From: Ruminiclostridium papyrosolvens C7
GTDB taxonomy: Bacteria > Bacillota > Clostridia > Acetivibrionales > DSM-1351
Length of the DNA: 64,000 nt
Assembly (NCBI RefSeq): GCF_000421965.1
Contig: NZ_ATAY01000017.1
Coordinates: forward strand, 1-64,000
Reading direction: 5' to 3'
Positions 1-9,663 of this stretch are shown one piece after another; the stretch's first letter is position 1; each line of letters opens with the position of its first letter. The notes beneath the pieces were generated by a model. That model made no database searches and was not told the origin of the DNA. It worked only from the letters and a program-made list of their open reading frames with translations. The position numbers and the translations under genes were made by a program.

Positions 1-3000
1 AGGCATTGTAAGTTCAGGTATCCGGCCCGAGAAGGTATTCAGCCAGTATTCCTCCTGCTTGCTCATACTTCCCGATTTTATGAGATTATTTTCCCATTCG
101 CAGAAATCTTTGTATTGAAGCAGCATTTCCGGCAATTCTTGCCTATTATACAGAGTGAAAAATTCTTTCATCAAAATTCGCATAGAACTGCCGTCAAAAA
201 CTATATGATGAATATCATGTATCAGAATATGCTTGGTTTTTGATAAGGAAATAAGACCAACCCTTATAAGGGGTGCCATTTTCAAGGTAAAAGGACGTAT
301 AAATGCTTCAATAATATCCCTCACCTGTGATTCCTGTGCGTCAATGTACTCAATCGTAAAGTCGATATCTTTGTGAATTACCTGAACAGGCTCATCATCT
401 ATCACCTTAAATGTGGTTCTGAAGGCTTCATGTCTTTGTATTAATACTTTAAAAACTTCTTCCAGATGGTTTCTATCCAGTTCCCCTTCAATAATATTTA
501 CACCCGGTATATTGTAGTTTGTTGTTTCCCCGTCCACCTGACTCATTATATACATTCTTCTCTGGCCTGAAGATACATGATAGTATTCCTTTTCCTCAGC
601 CACCGGAATCAGAGTTTTTCTATTATATTTTAATTCATTTGACGTATTACTGTCACAGGATTGAGTTGCCTCAATGAACTTTGCAAAATCATAAACTGAA
701 GGATTATCAAAAAAATCACTTATATTTATGTCGAGATTCATAAGATTCTTAATACCGCTTACTATATTTATGGCAAGTATTGAATCTCCTCCCATACCAT
801 AAAAATCATCATATATATTAATTTCGTCCAATCCCAGTGCTTCTATCCATATTTTCCCTACTATTTTTTCAATCTCAGTATATGTCTCCCCCTCTTTTCC
901 TTTTAAAACAAAAGAGTGAATTTGTTCCTTTGCCCTGCTATTTCTTCCAGAAACTGATTTCTTTAATTCCTGCTCAATTTTTAGTTTCAAACTCTGTGAC
1001 ATTCTTATAAAATTCTGTTGAGAAGACAGTATCGAATCACTGTAATCCAATTCTCCGATTATAACTCTTTCCATATCACTTAGTAAGGCTTTTCCAAATG
1101 CTTCTATTCCATCCTGAGTACTTATAGCTTTGAAAACATTATCCTTGTTTACTCCATAGTCTGCGGCCATTCCGGTTTCCTTCCACGCAGGCCAGTTTAT
1201 GGTCAATGTTCTTTTTCCAAGTCTGTTTCTATAATGGGTGTATGCATCCAAATATGCATTTGCCGCTGCATAATCGCTTTGTCCCTCACCGCCTAATAAA
1301 CTCTTTATTGATGAAAAGAGAACGAAGAATTCCAATTCATCATTTTCTGTTGCACGGTCAAGATTATATGTACCAATTATCTTTGAAGCCAGGACTTTTG
1401 AAATTTGATCTTCATTTTTTGTTATGATCAAGCCGGCTCCCGGCACTCCCGCACTGTGGATTATTCCGTTGATTTTCGTGTATTGAGTCCTCAATTGATT
1501 AATAACTGCAGAAACTTCCTCGTAGTTGGTAACATCTGCCCGGTAATACGCAATATTTGAACCTGTACTTTCTATTTCTAATATCGATTTTATCTTTTTA
1601 CCGAGCTTTTCATTTTTATCATCTTTGATAATTTCATCCCATTTATCTCGTTCAGGAAGCTCAGATCTGGAAAGCAACACAAGGTTAATGTTTTCCTTTG
1701 AGGCAAGATATTTGGCAATTTCAAGTCCGATCCCCCCAATTCCTCCTGTAATGATATAAACACCCTTTTTATTTAAAACAAGATCATTTTGTGGTATTTC
1801 GGATGCTGCTATGGATTCGAATATCTCAACATATCTCTTTCCGTTACGATACGATACTAAAAAGTTCTTATTGCCCGAGCTGATTTCTGGAACCAGTTCT
1901 TTTGCAGTCATATTGTCATCGACATCTATACATCTAACTTTTATATCCGGGTATTCCTGTCCTACAACCTTCCCATATCCAAAAAGTGCAGTATTTTGCG
2001 GGATTATTACCTCTTCCTTTCCTGTAACCTTATTGGCATATCCTGAAATGAGTACAACATCAAGCGCCCCCTTCAGCTTACTGTTTACTAAGGCTCTGGT
2101 AAGGTAAAACATCGTGTATATGGATTGGGATGGATTCCCGACTGTTTGATTTATTTTTTCACCGCAATCACTGGTTAGTTCTGATAAATACAAAATCTGA
2201 GTTATTTTATACCCAATAGTATCGCTTATTAATTTTGCAAAGTCCTCTTCTCCTATGCCAACAGTGTACCGGTACTCGCTAACTCTGTGATAGACCGTCC
2301 CTACATCCACTTCTATGACACTATTCTGTCTTTGTTTTAATTCAGATATTATACTTTCTGCATTTACACCATCATCTTTTATAACTAATATGGTTTTGCC
2401 GTCTTCTTCAATATCTTCACCTGAATTTTTCTCCTCTTCCCACTGCAACCTAAAGAACCAGTCGTCTTTAGTTTTGTTTTTTCCTATCGTATGACTAATA
2501 TCCTTTACCTTTTTCATTGTAAAATCATGAATTTTTACAACGATTTCTCCTGCTGGATTAATAATGGATAAGTTGTGTTTTATAATTTCTTTACTTCCAT
2601 CCCTTTCAGGGAGTTGGTTTATATACACATAACTATTTGCGGGTATAGGTTTGAATATCTCTATTTTTTTATATGTAAAAGGTAAGTAGAAATACTCGCT
2701 GTTTACGCCTAAAGCAGTAGCATTGTCCAAAATTGCGGGATGAAGCACGTATCTGTCAACTTCTTCAGAAAGATGGGGTAAGGGTTCAATATATACAAGA
2801 ACTTCGTCATCTCCGCTTCTGATACTTTTCATACACTGCCATCTTGAACCGAAATTCATCTTTTGGTTATAGTCGAACTGAAAGGTCTGTTCACTGCCAA
2901 GCTTTGAAAACAGCTCCTTCATATTGATGGTTTGTTCACTTTCAAGCTTGCTGAATGCCAATTTTCCGGTAGCATGGAGATTCCATTTATCCTGACTATA

Positions 3001-5310
3001 CGCTTCATCGGCTTCCTCACAGCTGGCTACTGAAAAATACACTTCTCCATCTTGTTCTCTTATGCATGTATGCGCACTTATTGTTTCATTTTCTCTTACT
3101 ATCAACGGTGTATAGAACTGAACATCCTCAATGCAGGCTACATCCTTTCGGTAGCAGTATTTTGCTGCTTGTACGGCAATTTCAAGGTAAGTCGTTCCCG
3201 GAACCGCACTGATACCGCCAATTGAATGTTCACTTAATACCCAATGTCTGTCTATGTTAAAATCTGTTGCGAATATAACTTCATTGATTGTTTTAACTAA
3301 ACATCTGTCAAGGAGAGGATGGTCAATCTCCTTATAGTATTCTTTAGTATTTAAAACTTCATTTTTTCTATCATTGTCAATTTGTATCCAACATCTTTTT
3401 TGTGCAAAGGGATAAACAGGAATGTTAACTTTAGTGTTGTCTTCATCTTTATATAAATCCTTCCAGTCAAATTCGGCACCTTGAATATATAGAGTGCATA
3501 TGTCAAATAACAAATTCCTATCCCTCTTACCGTTGCAAACAAATTCATTAATTTTCGCCAATGCTCTTTTTAATATATCGGCTTCAATAGCTTCCCTTGT
3601 TTTGATATCTCTATTATGGGGATAATTATTTTTTGATTCTCCATAAAAAATGCCCTCGGCATTGTTATCATCCAATTTTATGGATTCAAGCTTGCGGATA
3701 ATATCTTGCAAGCTTTCTCCCGGTTCCAGAAAAACGGCAATTCTATACTTATAGTGACCTCTTCCTGCGTTTGAAGTATAACATATATTTCTGAAACCTT
3801 CTTTTGTTACCCTTCTGAAAAATTCTATATATGTATCAATTAGCCTTTGAAGTGATTCTTTAGATTTTGCAGAAACAGTAAGCACATTCAGAAAGCCTGT
3901 CTCAGAATTAACTTTAGTCGAAGGAGCTTCCTCCAACACCAAGTGGCAGTTTGTACCACTTAATCCAAAAGAGCTGACTCCACACCTTCTAGGGGAGCCT
4001 TCCGTATCCCAATCCATAAGTTTATCTGCAATATATACCGGAGAATCTACCAGGCTTAATGCCTTGTTGGGGCTATTAAAGGAAGCCAAGGGAGGTAGTT
4101 TTCTGTTTTTTAAAGCCAACACCGCCTTTACGAAGCCTGCAACCCCGGCAGCAGTGTCAAGATGTCCCAAATTTGTCTTTACAGAACTTACGGCACAAAA
4201 ACCCTTTCTATTTGTATAACTTCTGAATGCACTGGTAATTCCGTCTATTTCTATTGGATCACCGATTTTAGTACCAGTTCCATGAGCTTCTATGTAAGCT
4301 ATTGTTTCAGGTTCAACCTTTGCATCCTTCCAGGCCATTTTTATAACATCAGCCTGTGCTTTGGGGTTGGGGGCAGTTATGCCGTTTGAACTACCATCCT
4401 GATTTATGGCAGAACCTTTTATAACGGCATAAATCGGATCACCGTCCTTCAAGGCCTTTGATAAAGGTTTCAACAATACGGAAACTACACCTTCACCTTC
4501 TCCGGTGCCGTCAGAACTATCATCAAACGACTTGGTTCTCGAATCAGAAGACTCGATTCCAAGTTTATTTTCATACTCGAAAGGGGCCAGTATTATTTTT
4601 ACAGCCCCGGCAATTGCCATATCACAATCACCCGACCTTATTCCCTGACACGCACAATGTATAGCCACTAGTGATGAAGAACATGCGGTGTTTACTACGA
4701 TACTTGGTCCTTTTAAATCCAAAATGTAAGATATGCGGCTTGCAATGACGGATGTAAGGTTTCCTGCTTCGGCAACAGAAAATGATTCAGGCTGGGTATC
4801 CAATATTAATCTTTTATATTCTGAATCACCACGGAATCCCACATATACTCCTGTCTTAGTTCCCTTGAGTCTATCTCCTCCGTATCCCGCATCTTCAATA
4901 GCATTCCATGCTGATTGGAGGAATAATCTCTGATTAGGGTCCATTAACCCAGCCTCTCGTGGTGAAATCCTGAAAAATTCACAGTCAAATTTGTCTATTT
5001 GGTTCAGGTATGCCATTTTTCTATATCTAATGTTAGAAGACTCTATTCTTTGGTAATCCAAAAAATCATCTATGTCGCTGCGTCTATTATCAGGAAATGG
5101 ACATACACAATTGATTTTATTACTTATAACATCCCAGTATTCATTTATATCTTTTGCCTGAGGCAAATTAACAGCCATTCCTATAACAGCTATTTGCTCT
5201 TCTGATTTTGTATTTTTCTGTTTTAAAACCTTAATCATTTCATATGCTTGTTCTTCACTGATGCTTCCCTCTAGTACATTCTGTACTATTAACTTTTGTA
5301 TCCTTTCCAT
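1..5310 (-). CDS. Hybrid PKS-NRPS protein KS-DH-KR-ACP-C (3' end outside window)
   Basis: The frame is open from an ATG at 5310, preceded by an AGAGGAAT ribosome site, to the left edge, giving 1770 codons without a stop. In order I see a short docking-like N-terminus; a KS at about residues 40-465 (active Cys in TACSSS near residue 207, EAHGTGT, NLGHLD); a DH at about 665-930 (HSIGGISAVP fits HxxxGxxxxP near residue 695); a KR at about 960-1370 (TGGIGGIG near 1187, YAAAN near 1347); an ACP (GMGGDSI near 1505); and the first part of a C domain with HHIVFDG near 1700. There is no AT, so the extender unit must come in trans. The module should give an alpha,beta-unsaturated or hydroxylated intermediate that is then condensed with an amino acid activated downstream. 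The second DH motif is weak: HPAILDNATA keeps the Asp but lacks the usual Gln or His four residues later. It starts 5 bases after the preceding stop, so it is co-transcribed. Confidence 0.95.
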   Translation of the reverse strand, partial: MERIQKLIVQNVLEGSISEEQAYEMIKVLKQKNTKSEEQIAVIGMAVNLPQAKDINEYWDVISNKINCVCPFPDNRRSDIDDFLDYQRIESSNIRYRKMAYLNQIDKFDCEFFRISPREAGLMDPNQRLFLQSAWNAIEDAGYGGDRLKGTKTGVYVGFRGDSEYKRLILDTQPESFSVAEAGNLTSVIASRISYILDLKGPSIVVNTACSSSLVAIHCACQGIRSGDCDMAIAGAVKIILAPFEYENKLGIESSDSRTKSFDDSSDGTGEGEGVVSVLLKPLSKALKDGDPIYAVIKGSAINQDGSSNGITAPNPKAQADVIKMAWKDAKVEPETIAYIEAHGTGTKIGDPIEIDGITSAFRSYTNRKGFCAVSSVKTNLGHLDTAAGVAGFVKAVLALKNRKLPPLASFNSPNKALSLVDSPVYIADKLMDWDTEGSPRRCGVSSFGLSGTNCHLVLEEAPSTKVNSETGFLNVLTVSAKSKESLQRLIDTYIEFFRRVTKEGFRNICYTSNAGRGHYKYRIAVFLEPGESLQDIIRKLESIKLDDNNAEGIFYGESKNNYPHNRDIKTREAIEADILKRALAKINEFVCNGKRDRNLLFDICTLYIQGAEFDWKDLYKDEDNTKVNIPVYPFAQKRCWIQIDNDRKNEVLNTKEYYKEIDHPLLDRCLVKTINEVIFATDFNIDRHWVLSEHSIGGISAVPGTTYLEIAVQAAKYCYRKDVACIEDVQFYTPLIVRENETISAHTCIREQDGEVYFSVASCEEADEAYSQDKWNLHATGKLAFSKLESEQTINMKELFSKLGSEQTFQFDYNQKMNFGSRWQCMKSIRSGDDEVLVYIEPLPHLSEEVDRYVLHPAILDNATALGVNSEYFYLPFTYKKIEIFKPIPANSYVYINQLPERDGSKEIIKHNLSIINPAGEIVVKIHDFTMKKVKDISHTIGKNKTKDDWFFRLQWEEEKNSGEDIEEDGKTILVIKDDGVNAESIISELKQRQNSVIEVDVGTVYHRVSEYRYTVGIGEEDFAKLISDTIGYKITQILYLSELTSDCGEKINQTVGNPSQSIYTMFYLTRALVNSKLKGALDVVLISGYANKVTGKEEVIIPQNTALFGYGKVVGQEYPDIKVRCIDVDDNMTAKELVPEISSGNKNFLVSYRNGKRYVEIFESIAASEIPQNDLVLNKKGVYIITGGIGGIGLEIAKYLASKENINLVLLSRSELPERDKWDEIIKDDKNEKLGKKIKSILEIESTGSNIAYYRADVTNYEEVSAVINQLRTQYTKINGIIHSAGVPGAGLIITKNEDQISKVLASKIIGTYNLDRATENDELEFFVLFSSIKSLLGGEGQSDYAAANAYLDAYTHYRNRLGKRTLTINWPAWKETGMAADYGVNKDNVFKAISTQDGIEAFGKALLSDMERVIIGELDYSDSILSSQQNFIRMSQSLKLKIEQELKKSVSGRNSRAKEQIHSFVLKGKEGETYTEIEKIVGKIWIEALGLDEINIYDDFYGMGGDSILAINIVSGIKNLMNLDINISDFFDNPSVYDFAKFIEATQSCDSNTSNELKYNRKTLIPVAEEKEYYHVSSGQRRMYIMSQVDGETTNYNIPGVNIIEGELDRNHLEEVFKVLIQRHEAFRTTFKVIDDEPVQVIHKDIDFTIEYIDAQESQVRDIIEAFIRPFTLKMAPLIRVGLISLSKTKHILIHDIHHIVFDGSSMRILMKEFFTLYNRQELPEMLLQYKDFCEWENNLIKSGSMSKQEEYWLNTFSGRIPELTMP

Positions 5311-5315
5311 AAATC

Positions 5316-8300
5316 TTATTCCTCTCTAAACAGTGATTTGACTGCCTCATCAAGATTAATCGAACCATCTTTCAGTTGGCTGAAAATATTACTTACTTCC
5401 TTTTCAAAACTGATTTCGGTCTTTTCCTTCTCATGTTCTGTTAAACTATTCTGGCTACTATATATATAGGAGGCTAATTTTGAAATAGTAGGATATGAGA
5501 ATAAATCTGTAACAGTTGTAGCTCCGGGATATATTTTGTCCAATTTGGAATGCACCTTTAAAATTTTTAGAGATGTTCCTCCACTCTCAAAGAAATTGTG
5601 ATTTATACCAATACCTTTTTTCCCCAGTTCGTCCTCCCAAATAGCTATCAGCTCTTCTTCTATTGAATTGGTAGGAGCTGAATATTCCTCTGTTGCAGGT
5701 ATAGCGTTATTGGGTTCAGGTAATGCCTTTCTATCTATCTTGCCGGTTACAGTAACCGGTAATTTTTCAAGTTGTATATAATACGAAGGAATCATGTACT
5801 CAGGTAATTTTCTTTTTAATAATTCCCTGATTTCCCTCCCATCTATATTTACACCTTCCCGTGCAATAAAATAAGCTACCAGATAGCTGTCGCCATCAGA
5901 TTTTTTATATGCGTTGACAATGCTCTTTTCTATACCGTCCAATGTATCTATTATTGCTTCTATTTCATTTAATTCAACCCGGAGTCCTCTTATTTTTACC
6001 TGATTATCATTTCTCCCTATGTATTCCAAACTACCATCGGGCAATATGCGTCCCAGGTCTCCACTTTTATATACCCTACCATCTCCGGTGAGTGGGTTTG
6101 CAATGAATACGGAATCTGTCAATTCCGGCATATTCCAATATCTTAATGCAAGGCATTCGCTTTCATATACAATTTCGCCAACTTCATATACTCTTGCTTC
6201 CTCATTATGCTCATTAATTATCAGCACTTTTACTTCATTAACCGGATACCCTGCTGATACTGTTTCCCTTGGGATAACAGTTTCTTTATCAATAAATTTA
6301 AATGTTGCAACCAGTACTTCTGAAGCACCAAGGAAATTTACAAATTTGCAGCTGTCAGAAAAGTACTTTCTATAAAGCTCCACGTCACTTTTATTAACAG
6401 CCTCTCCTCCCAATATTATCAGTCGCACTTTATAAAGCGTTTTCTCTTCACTCAGCTCTTCAATAAAATATCTGTAGACCATTGGTACTGAGTGGAATAT
6501 AGTAATTTCCTCATTTATTATAAGATGTCCAAGATCCCTCATGTTTCCTTTGGATTTTAAATCAAATATGCAGAGAGTACCTCCGCTCAGTAATGTACTG
6601 AAAATATCTATTATTCCTACTGCATGACTGTATGAAGTGAGTAAAACAAGTTTATCCTCGCTATTAATATGTAATTTGTTTATGTAAGTACCCATGAATC
6701 TCAGGATGTTACTATGGTTTTGTACTACTCCTTTTGGCTTGCCAGTTGAACCTGATGTATATAAAATATAGGCCTCCCGCCCCGGGTCAACATTTATATT
6801 AAGATTTCCATCTGAATTATTTCTATCAATATGTTCAGTATTTATTATCTGAACTGAAATTTCTCCTAAATCTGCCAACCTTTTGGCTAGTTCCTCCGTA
6901 TTGCTGTTGCACAACAGGACACCTGCACCTGAATCTTTAAGCATATATATTAGTCTTTCCTCAGCATTGGATGGCTCAAGGGGCACAAAAATCCTTCCCG
7001 TCTTCAATACACCCAGTATTGCTGTAACCATGTCAGCTCCATGCTCGAATAACAGTGCAACAGGCTTGTTTTCAACGTCCTTATATGCGTCAATGTAGCG
7101 TGCTATCCTGTTTGATTCTAAATTTAACTCCTCATAACTAATTTGGTAATTTCCATTCTTTATGGCAGTTTTATATTTGTATTTGCATACCTGTTTCTCA
7201 AAATACTTCACTATCGATTGTTGCAGCTCTTCTTCCGGGAATTTTACAAAGGGAGTATCTAAAGTAACACTATCTTTAATCCGTGGTAAGCTACTTTTGC
7301 AGAATATTCTGTAATCAGATATAGGTTTATCTGTATCAAGTACTACCTCTTCGAGTAATTTTAAATATTCACCCATAAGGTATTCAATTGTAGAATGTTT
7401 AAACAGACTTGTCCGGTAAGTGCAGGTAAATCTGATATCGCCTCCCTGCTCCTGGAAATACATAGTGATATCAAAGGTTGTTGTATTACTCTCACATTGA
7501 CATGGTAAAAACTTTACATTATCTATATTGCCGGAAGAATAGCCTCTGGAAGCGCTGTAGTTCTGCGAGTTAAATATGGTATCAAATAAAGGATTCCTTC
7601 CTAAATTTCTATTAATATTTAATTTACCCAAAAGCATGTCAAACTGATAATCTTGATTGTCAATAGCTCTGAACATGGTTTCGCTTACTTCAATTGCATA
7701 TTCTCTAAATGTTTTGGCTCTTTCAGGATTACTCCTTATAGCCAAAGTATTTATGAACATCCCAACTATATTTTCAACTTCTTCATGGTTTCGTCCTGAA
7801 ACAGGTATACCGACCACAACGTCCTCACTGCCTGATGCTTTTGCTAAAATAACTTTGTATGCAGCCAGTAACAAACAAAATAATGTCATGTTTTCATGAT
7901 TTGCAATTTGTTTTAACCTGTTACCCAGTTCCACCCCTGTTGTAAAACTGATTTGTCTGCCTGAGTAATCAGGTGTATTTGCTCTTGAATAGTCAGTTGG
8001 AAGGTCTGGTATATTAATTTCCCCTTTAAACATATTGAGCCAGTATCTCTCCTGGCTGTAAAGCACCTCAGAGTTTAGTATATTGTTTGTATACCACTCT
8101 GAAAAGTCTTTATATTGTATTTTCAGCTCAGGCAGTATCTCATTATTGTATAGCTTAATCAAGTCATTTGATATAATATCCTTTGATGATCCGTCAGAAA
8201 TTATATGGTGCATGTCCATTATTAATATATGCCTGTCTTGGGCCTGTTCAACCAACCCTACTCTGAATAAAGGAGCTTTGTCTAAATCATATGGCCGTTT

Positions 8301-8840
8301 AAAATCATTAAGTAACTCCTCTGTTTCTTTTTCTGATTTTATGAATTCAATTTCAAAATCAACATCAGTATTTATGCATTGAACAGGCTCGCCGTCTATG
8401 TTTTTGAATGAGGTTCTAAGTCCTTCATGTCGTTTAATTAAAGATTTGAATGTGCCTTCCAAACGTTTCAAATCAATGTTCCCTTCGATGTATAAAGCAT
8501 TTGACAAATTATAGCTTAAATTGGAGTTATCAAACTGGCTGATAAAATACATCCTTTTCTGCGCTTCTGATAAAGGATAGTACTCTTTTTCCTCAGCCTT
8601 TTGTATAGGTTGGAATAAATTATTTTGTGCCTCTTTAATTTTGTAATACTTAATTATTTCTTCTTTACGGCTTTGAATAAGCTCACCGAGTTCTTTATCC
8701 ATAACTCCTTTTGGAGCTTTACATCGTAAGGATTCGCCTTCTACCCATAACTTTATATCTTTATTTTCAAGCTCATTTATTATTTCATTTATACTTTTGT
8801 CAAAACTGCTATTACTGTATCCGTATGTAAGCTCACCCAT
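5316..8840 (-). CDS. NRPS module with TubC-like docking domain: C-A-T
   Basis: An 1174-residue single NRPS module behind a GGAGGG ribosome site. Residues about 10-65 look like a TubC-type N-terminal docking domain, which in that family receives the C-terminal tail of the upstream synthase. A C domain follows (HHIISDG near 212), then an A domain (YTSGSTGKPKG near 695, A10 Lys in TGKIDRKAL) and a T domain (SGGTSLKIL near 1083). The A domain is unusual. The position normally held by Asp235 (GrsA numbering), which binds the substrate alpha-amino group, is Ala in the motif SHAVGIIDIF, and the A5 motif reads LGASE instead of YGPTE. My reading of the pocket is A-V-I-H-I-G-F-V-A. This suggests a substrate without a normal alpha-amino group, such as a hydroxy, keto or beta-amino acid; the substrate itself is not assigned. 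The acidic tail of the upstream KS-KR-ACP fragment would suit the docking domain. Confidence 0.93.
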   Translation of the reverse strand: MGELTYGYSNSSFDKSINEIINELENKDIKLWVEGESLRCKAPKGVMDKELGELIQSRKEEIIKYYKIKEAQNNLFQPIQKAEEKEYYPLSEAQKRMYFISQFDNSNLSYNLSNALYIEGNIDLKRLEGTFKSLIKRHEGLRTSFKNIDGEPVQCINTDVDFEIEFIKSEKETEELLNDFKRPYDLDKAPLFRVGLVEQAQDRHILIMDMHHIISDGSSKDIISNDLIKLYNNEILPELKIQYKDFSEWYTNNILNSEVLYSQERYWLNMFKGEINIPDLPTDYSRANTPDYSGRQISFTTGVELGNRLKQIANHENMTLFCLLLAAYKVILAKASGSEDVVVGIPVSGRNHEEVENIVGMFINTLAIRSNPERAKTFREYAIEVSETMFRAIDNQDYQFDMLLGKLNINRNLGRNPLFDTIFNSQNYSASRGYSSGNIDNVKFLPCQCESNTTTFDITMYFQEQGGDIRFTCTYRTSLFKHSTIEYLMGEYLKLLEEVVLDTDKPISDYRIFCKSSLPRIKDSVTLDTPFVKFPEEELQQSIVKYFEKQVCKYKYKTAIKNGNYQISYEELNLESNRIARYIDAYKDVENKPVALLFEHGADMVTAILGVLKTGRIFVPLEPSNAEERLIYMLKDSGAGVLLCNSNTEELAKRLADLGEISVQIINTEHIDRNNSDGNLNINVDPGREAYILYTSGSTGKPKGVVQNHSNILRFMGTYINKLHINSEDKLVLLTSYSHAVGIIDIFSTLLSGGTLCIFDLKSKGNMRDLGHLIINEEITIFHSVPMVYRYFIEELSEEKTLYKVRLIILGGEAVNKSDVELYRKYFSDSCKFVNFLGASEVLVATFKFIDKETVIPRETVSAGYPVNEVKVLIINEHNEEARVYEVGEIVYESECLALRYWNMPELTDSVFIANPLTGDGRVYKSGDLGRILPDGSLEYIGRNDNQVKIRGLRVELNEIEAIIDTLDGIEKSIVNAYKKSDGDSYLVAYFIAREGVNIDGREIRELLKRKLPEYMIPSYYIQLEKLPVTVTGKIDRKALPEPNNAIPATEEYSAPTNSIEEELIAIWEDELGKKGIGINHNFFESGGTSLKILKVHSKLDKIYPGATTVTDLFSYPTISKLASYIYSSQNSLTEHEKEKTEISFEKEVSNIFSQLKDGSINLDEAVKSLFREE

Positions 8841-8863
8841 GTTTTCCCTCCTGTAGAAGATGG

Positions 8864-9663
8864 TTAAAATTCATATTCTTCATATTTCTCATCAATTTGC
8901 ATATTATCTTTATCAATTATTTTAGCCAGTTCCGTAATTGTGGGATTCTGTATAAGACACTGCAGGGTTATATCCTTGTTAAATATTTTCTTTATATGTA
9001 GCTTTAAGTGTATAGCAATTAATGAATCTCCGCCCAATTCAAAAAAACTACTGTATATACTTACCTCCTTGAGCCCTAAAACATAGGCCCAAGCTTTAGC
9101 CATACTTATTTCGGTATCACTGTATATGCCATCATCCCTGCCCAGTATCTTCGTATTTTGGTAGTCATTGGCATTGGTATCGCCATAATCATATCCACTC
9201 TCGGCGTTGATTATTTTTGCGTTAATTTCATTTGCTAAATTAATGCTTTCCTCCTGATTCTCGCCTTTTGAATCAAGAGCATTTACTACAATTATCCTGT
9301 TAACTTGGTTATGAATTGCCTTATGAAATATATCAATAGCCTGGTCTGTTTGAAGGGCTTTGGAATCATTGTCAACATCCAGCCCGTAATCTACTGCCAT
9401 TCCTACCTCTTTCCAAGCCGGCCAGTTTATCGTAACTGCACCTTTTCCATTTTTATTTCTATATGCTTGAAAAGAGTCCAGATAAGAATTTGCGGCAACA
9501 TAATCTCCCTGCCCCGGACCTCCTAAAATTGAAGCTAATGAAGAAAACATTACAAAGAAGTCTAAATTCTCATTTTCGGTAAAGTATCCTAAATTCCAGG
9601 TTCCATGCACTTTAGGTAACAATACTTCTGTAAATGTCATTTCATCCTTGTTTAAAATAAAAA
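8864..9663 (-). CDS. C-terminal part of frameshifted PKS: second half of KR, ACP
   Basis: This frame carries the second half of a ketoreductase and an ACP: FSSLASILGG with the catalytic Ser, GQGDYVAANSYLD with the Tyr and Asn, WPAWKEVGMA, then ELGGDSLIAI as the phosphopantetheine site. It continues directly from the gene to its right, which stops in the middle of the KR. Joining the two frames across the A5 run at 9659-9663 restores a normal KR sequence (HCAGVAGDGF followed by ILNKDEM). An open frame reaches back to a TTG near 9694, but no ribosome site or domain boundary supports an independent start. The C-terminus is acidic (DEKYEEYEF), suitable for binding the TubC-like docking domain of the next protein. 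Unless the shift is suppressed or is a sequence error, this part is not translated as one chain with its KS. Confidence 0.85.

Noticed and set aside
3351-3548. A 65-residue minus-strand open frame
   Set aside because: It lies wholly inside the continuous KS-DH-KR-ACP frame in another phase and resembles no protein family.
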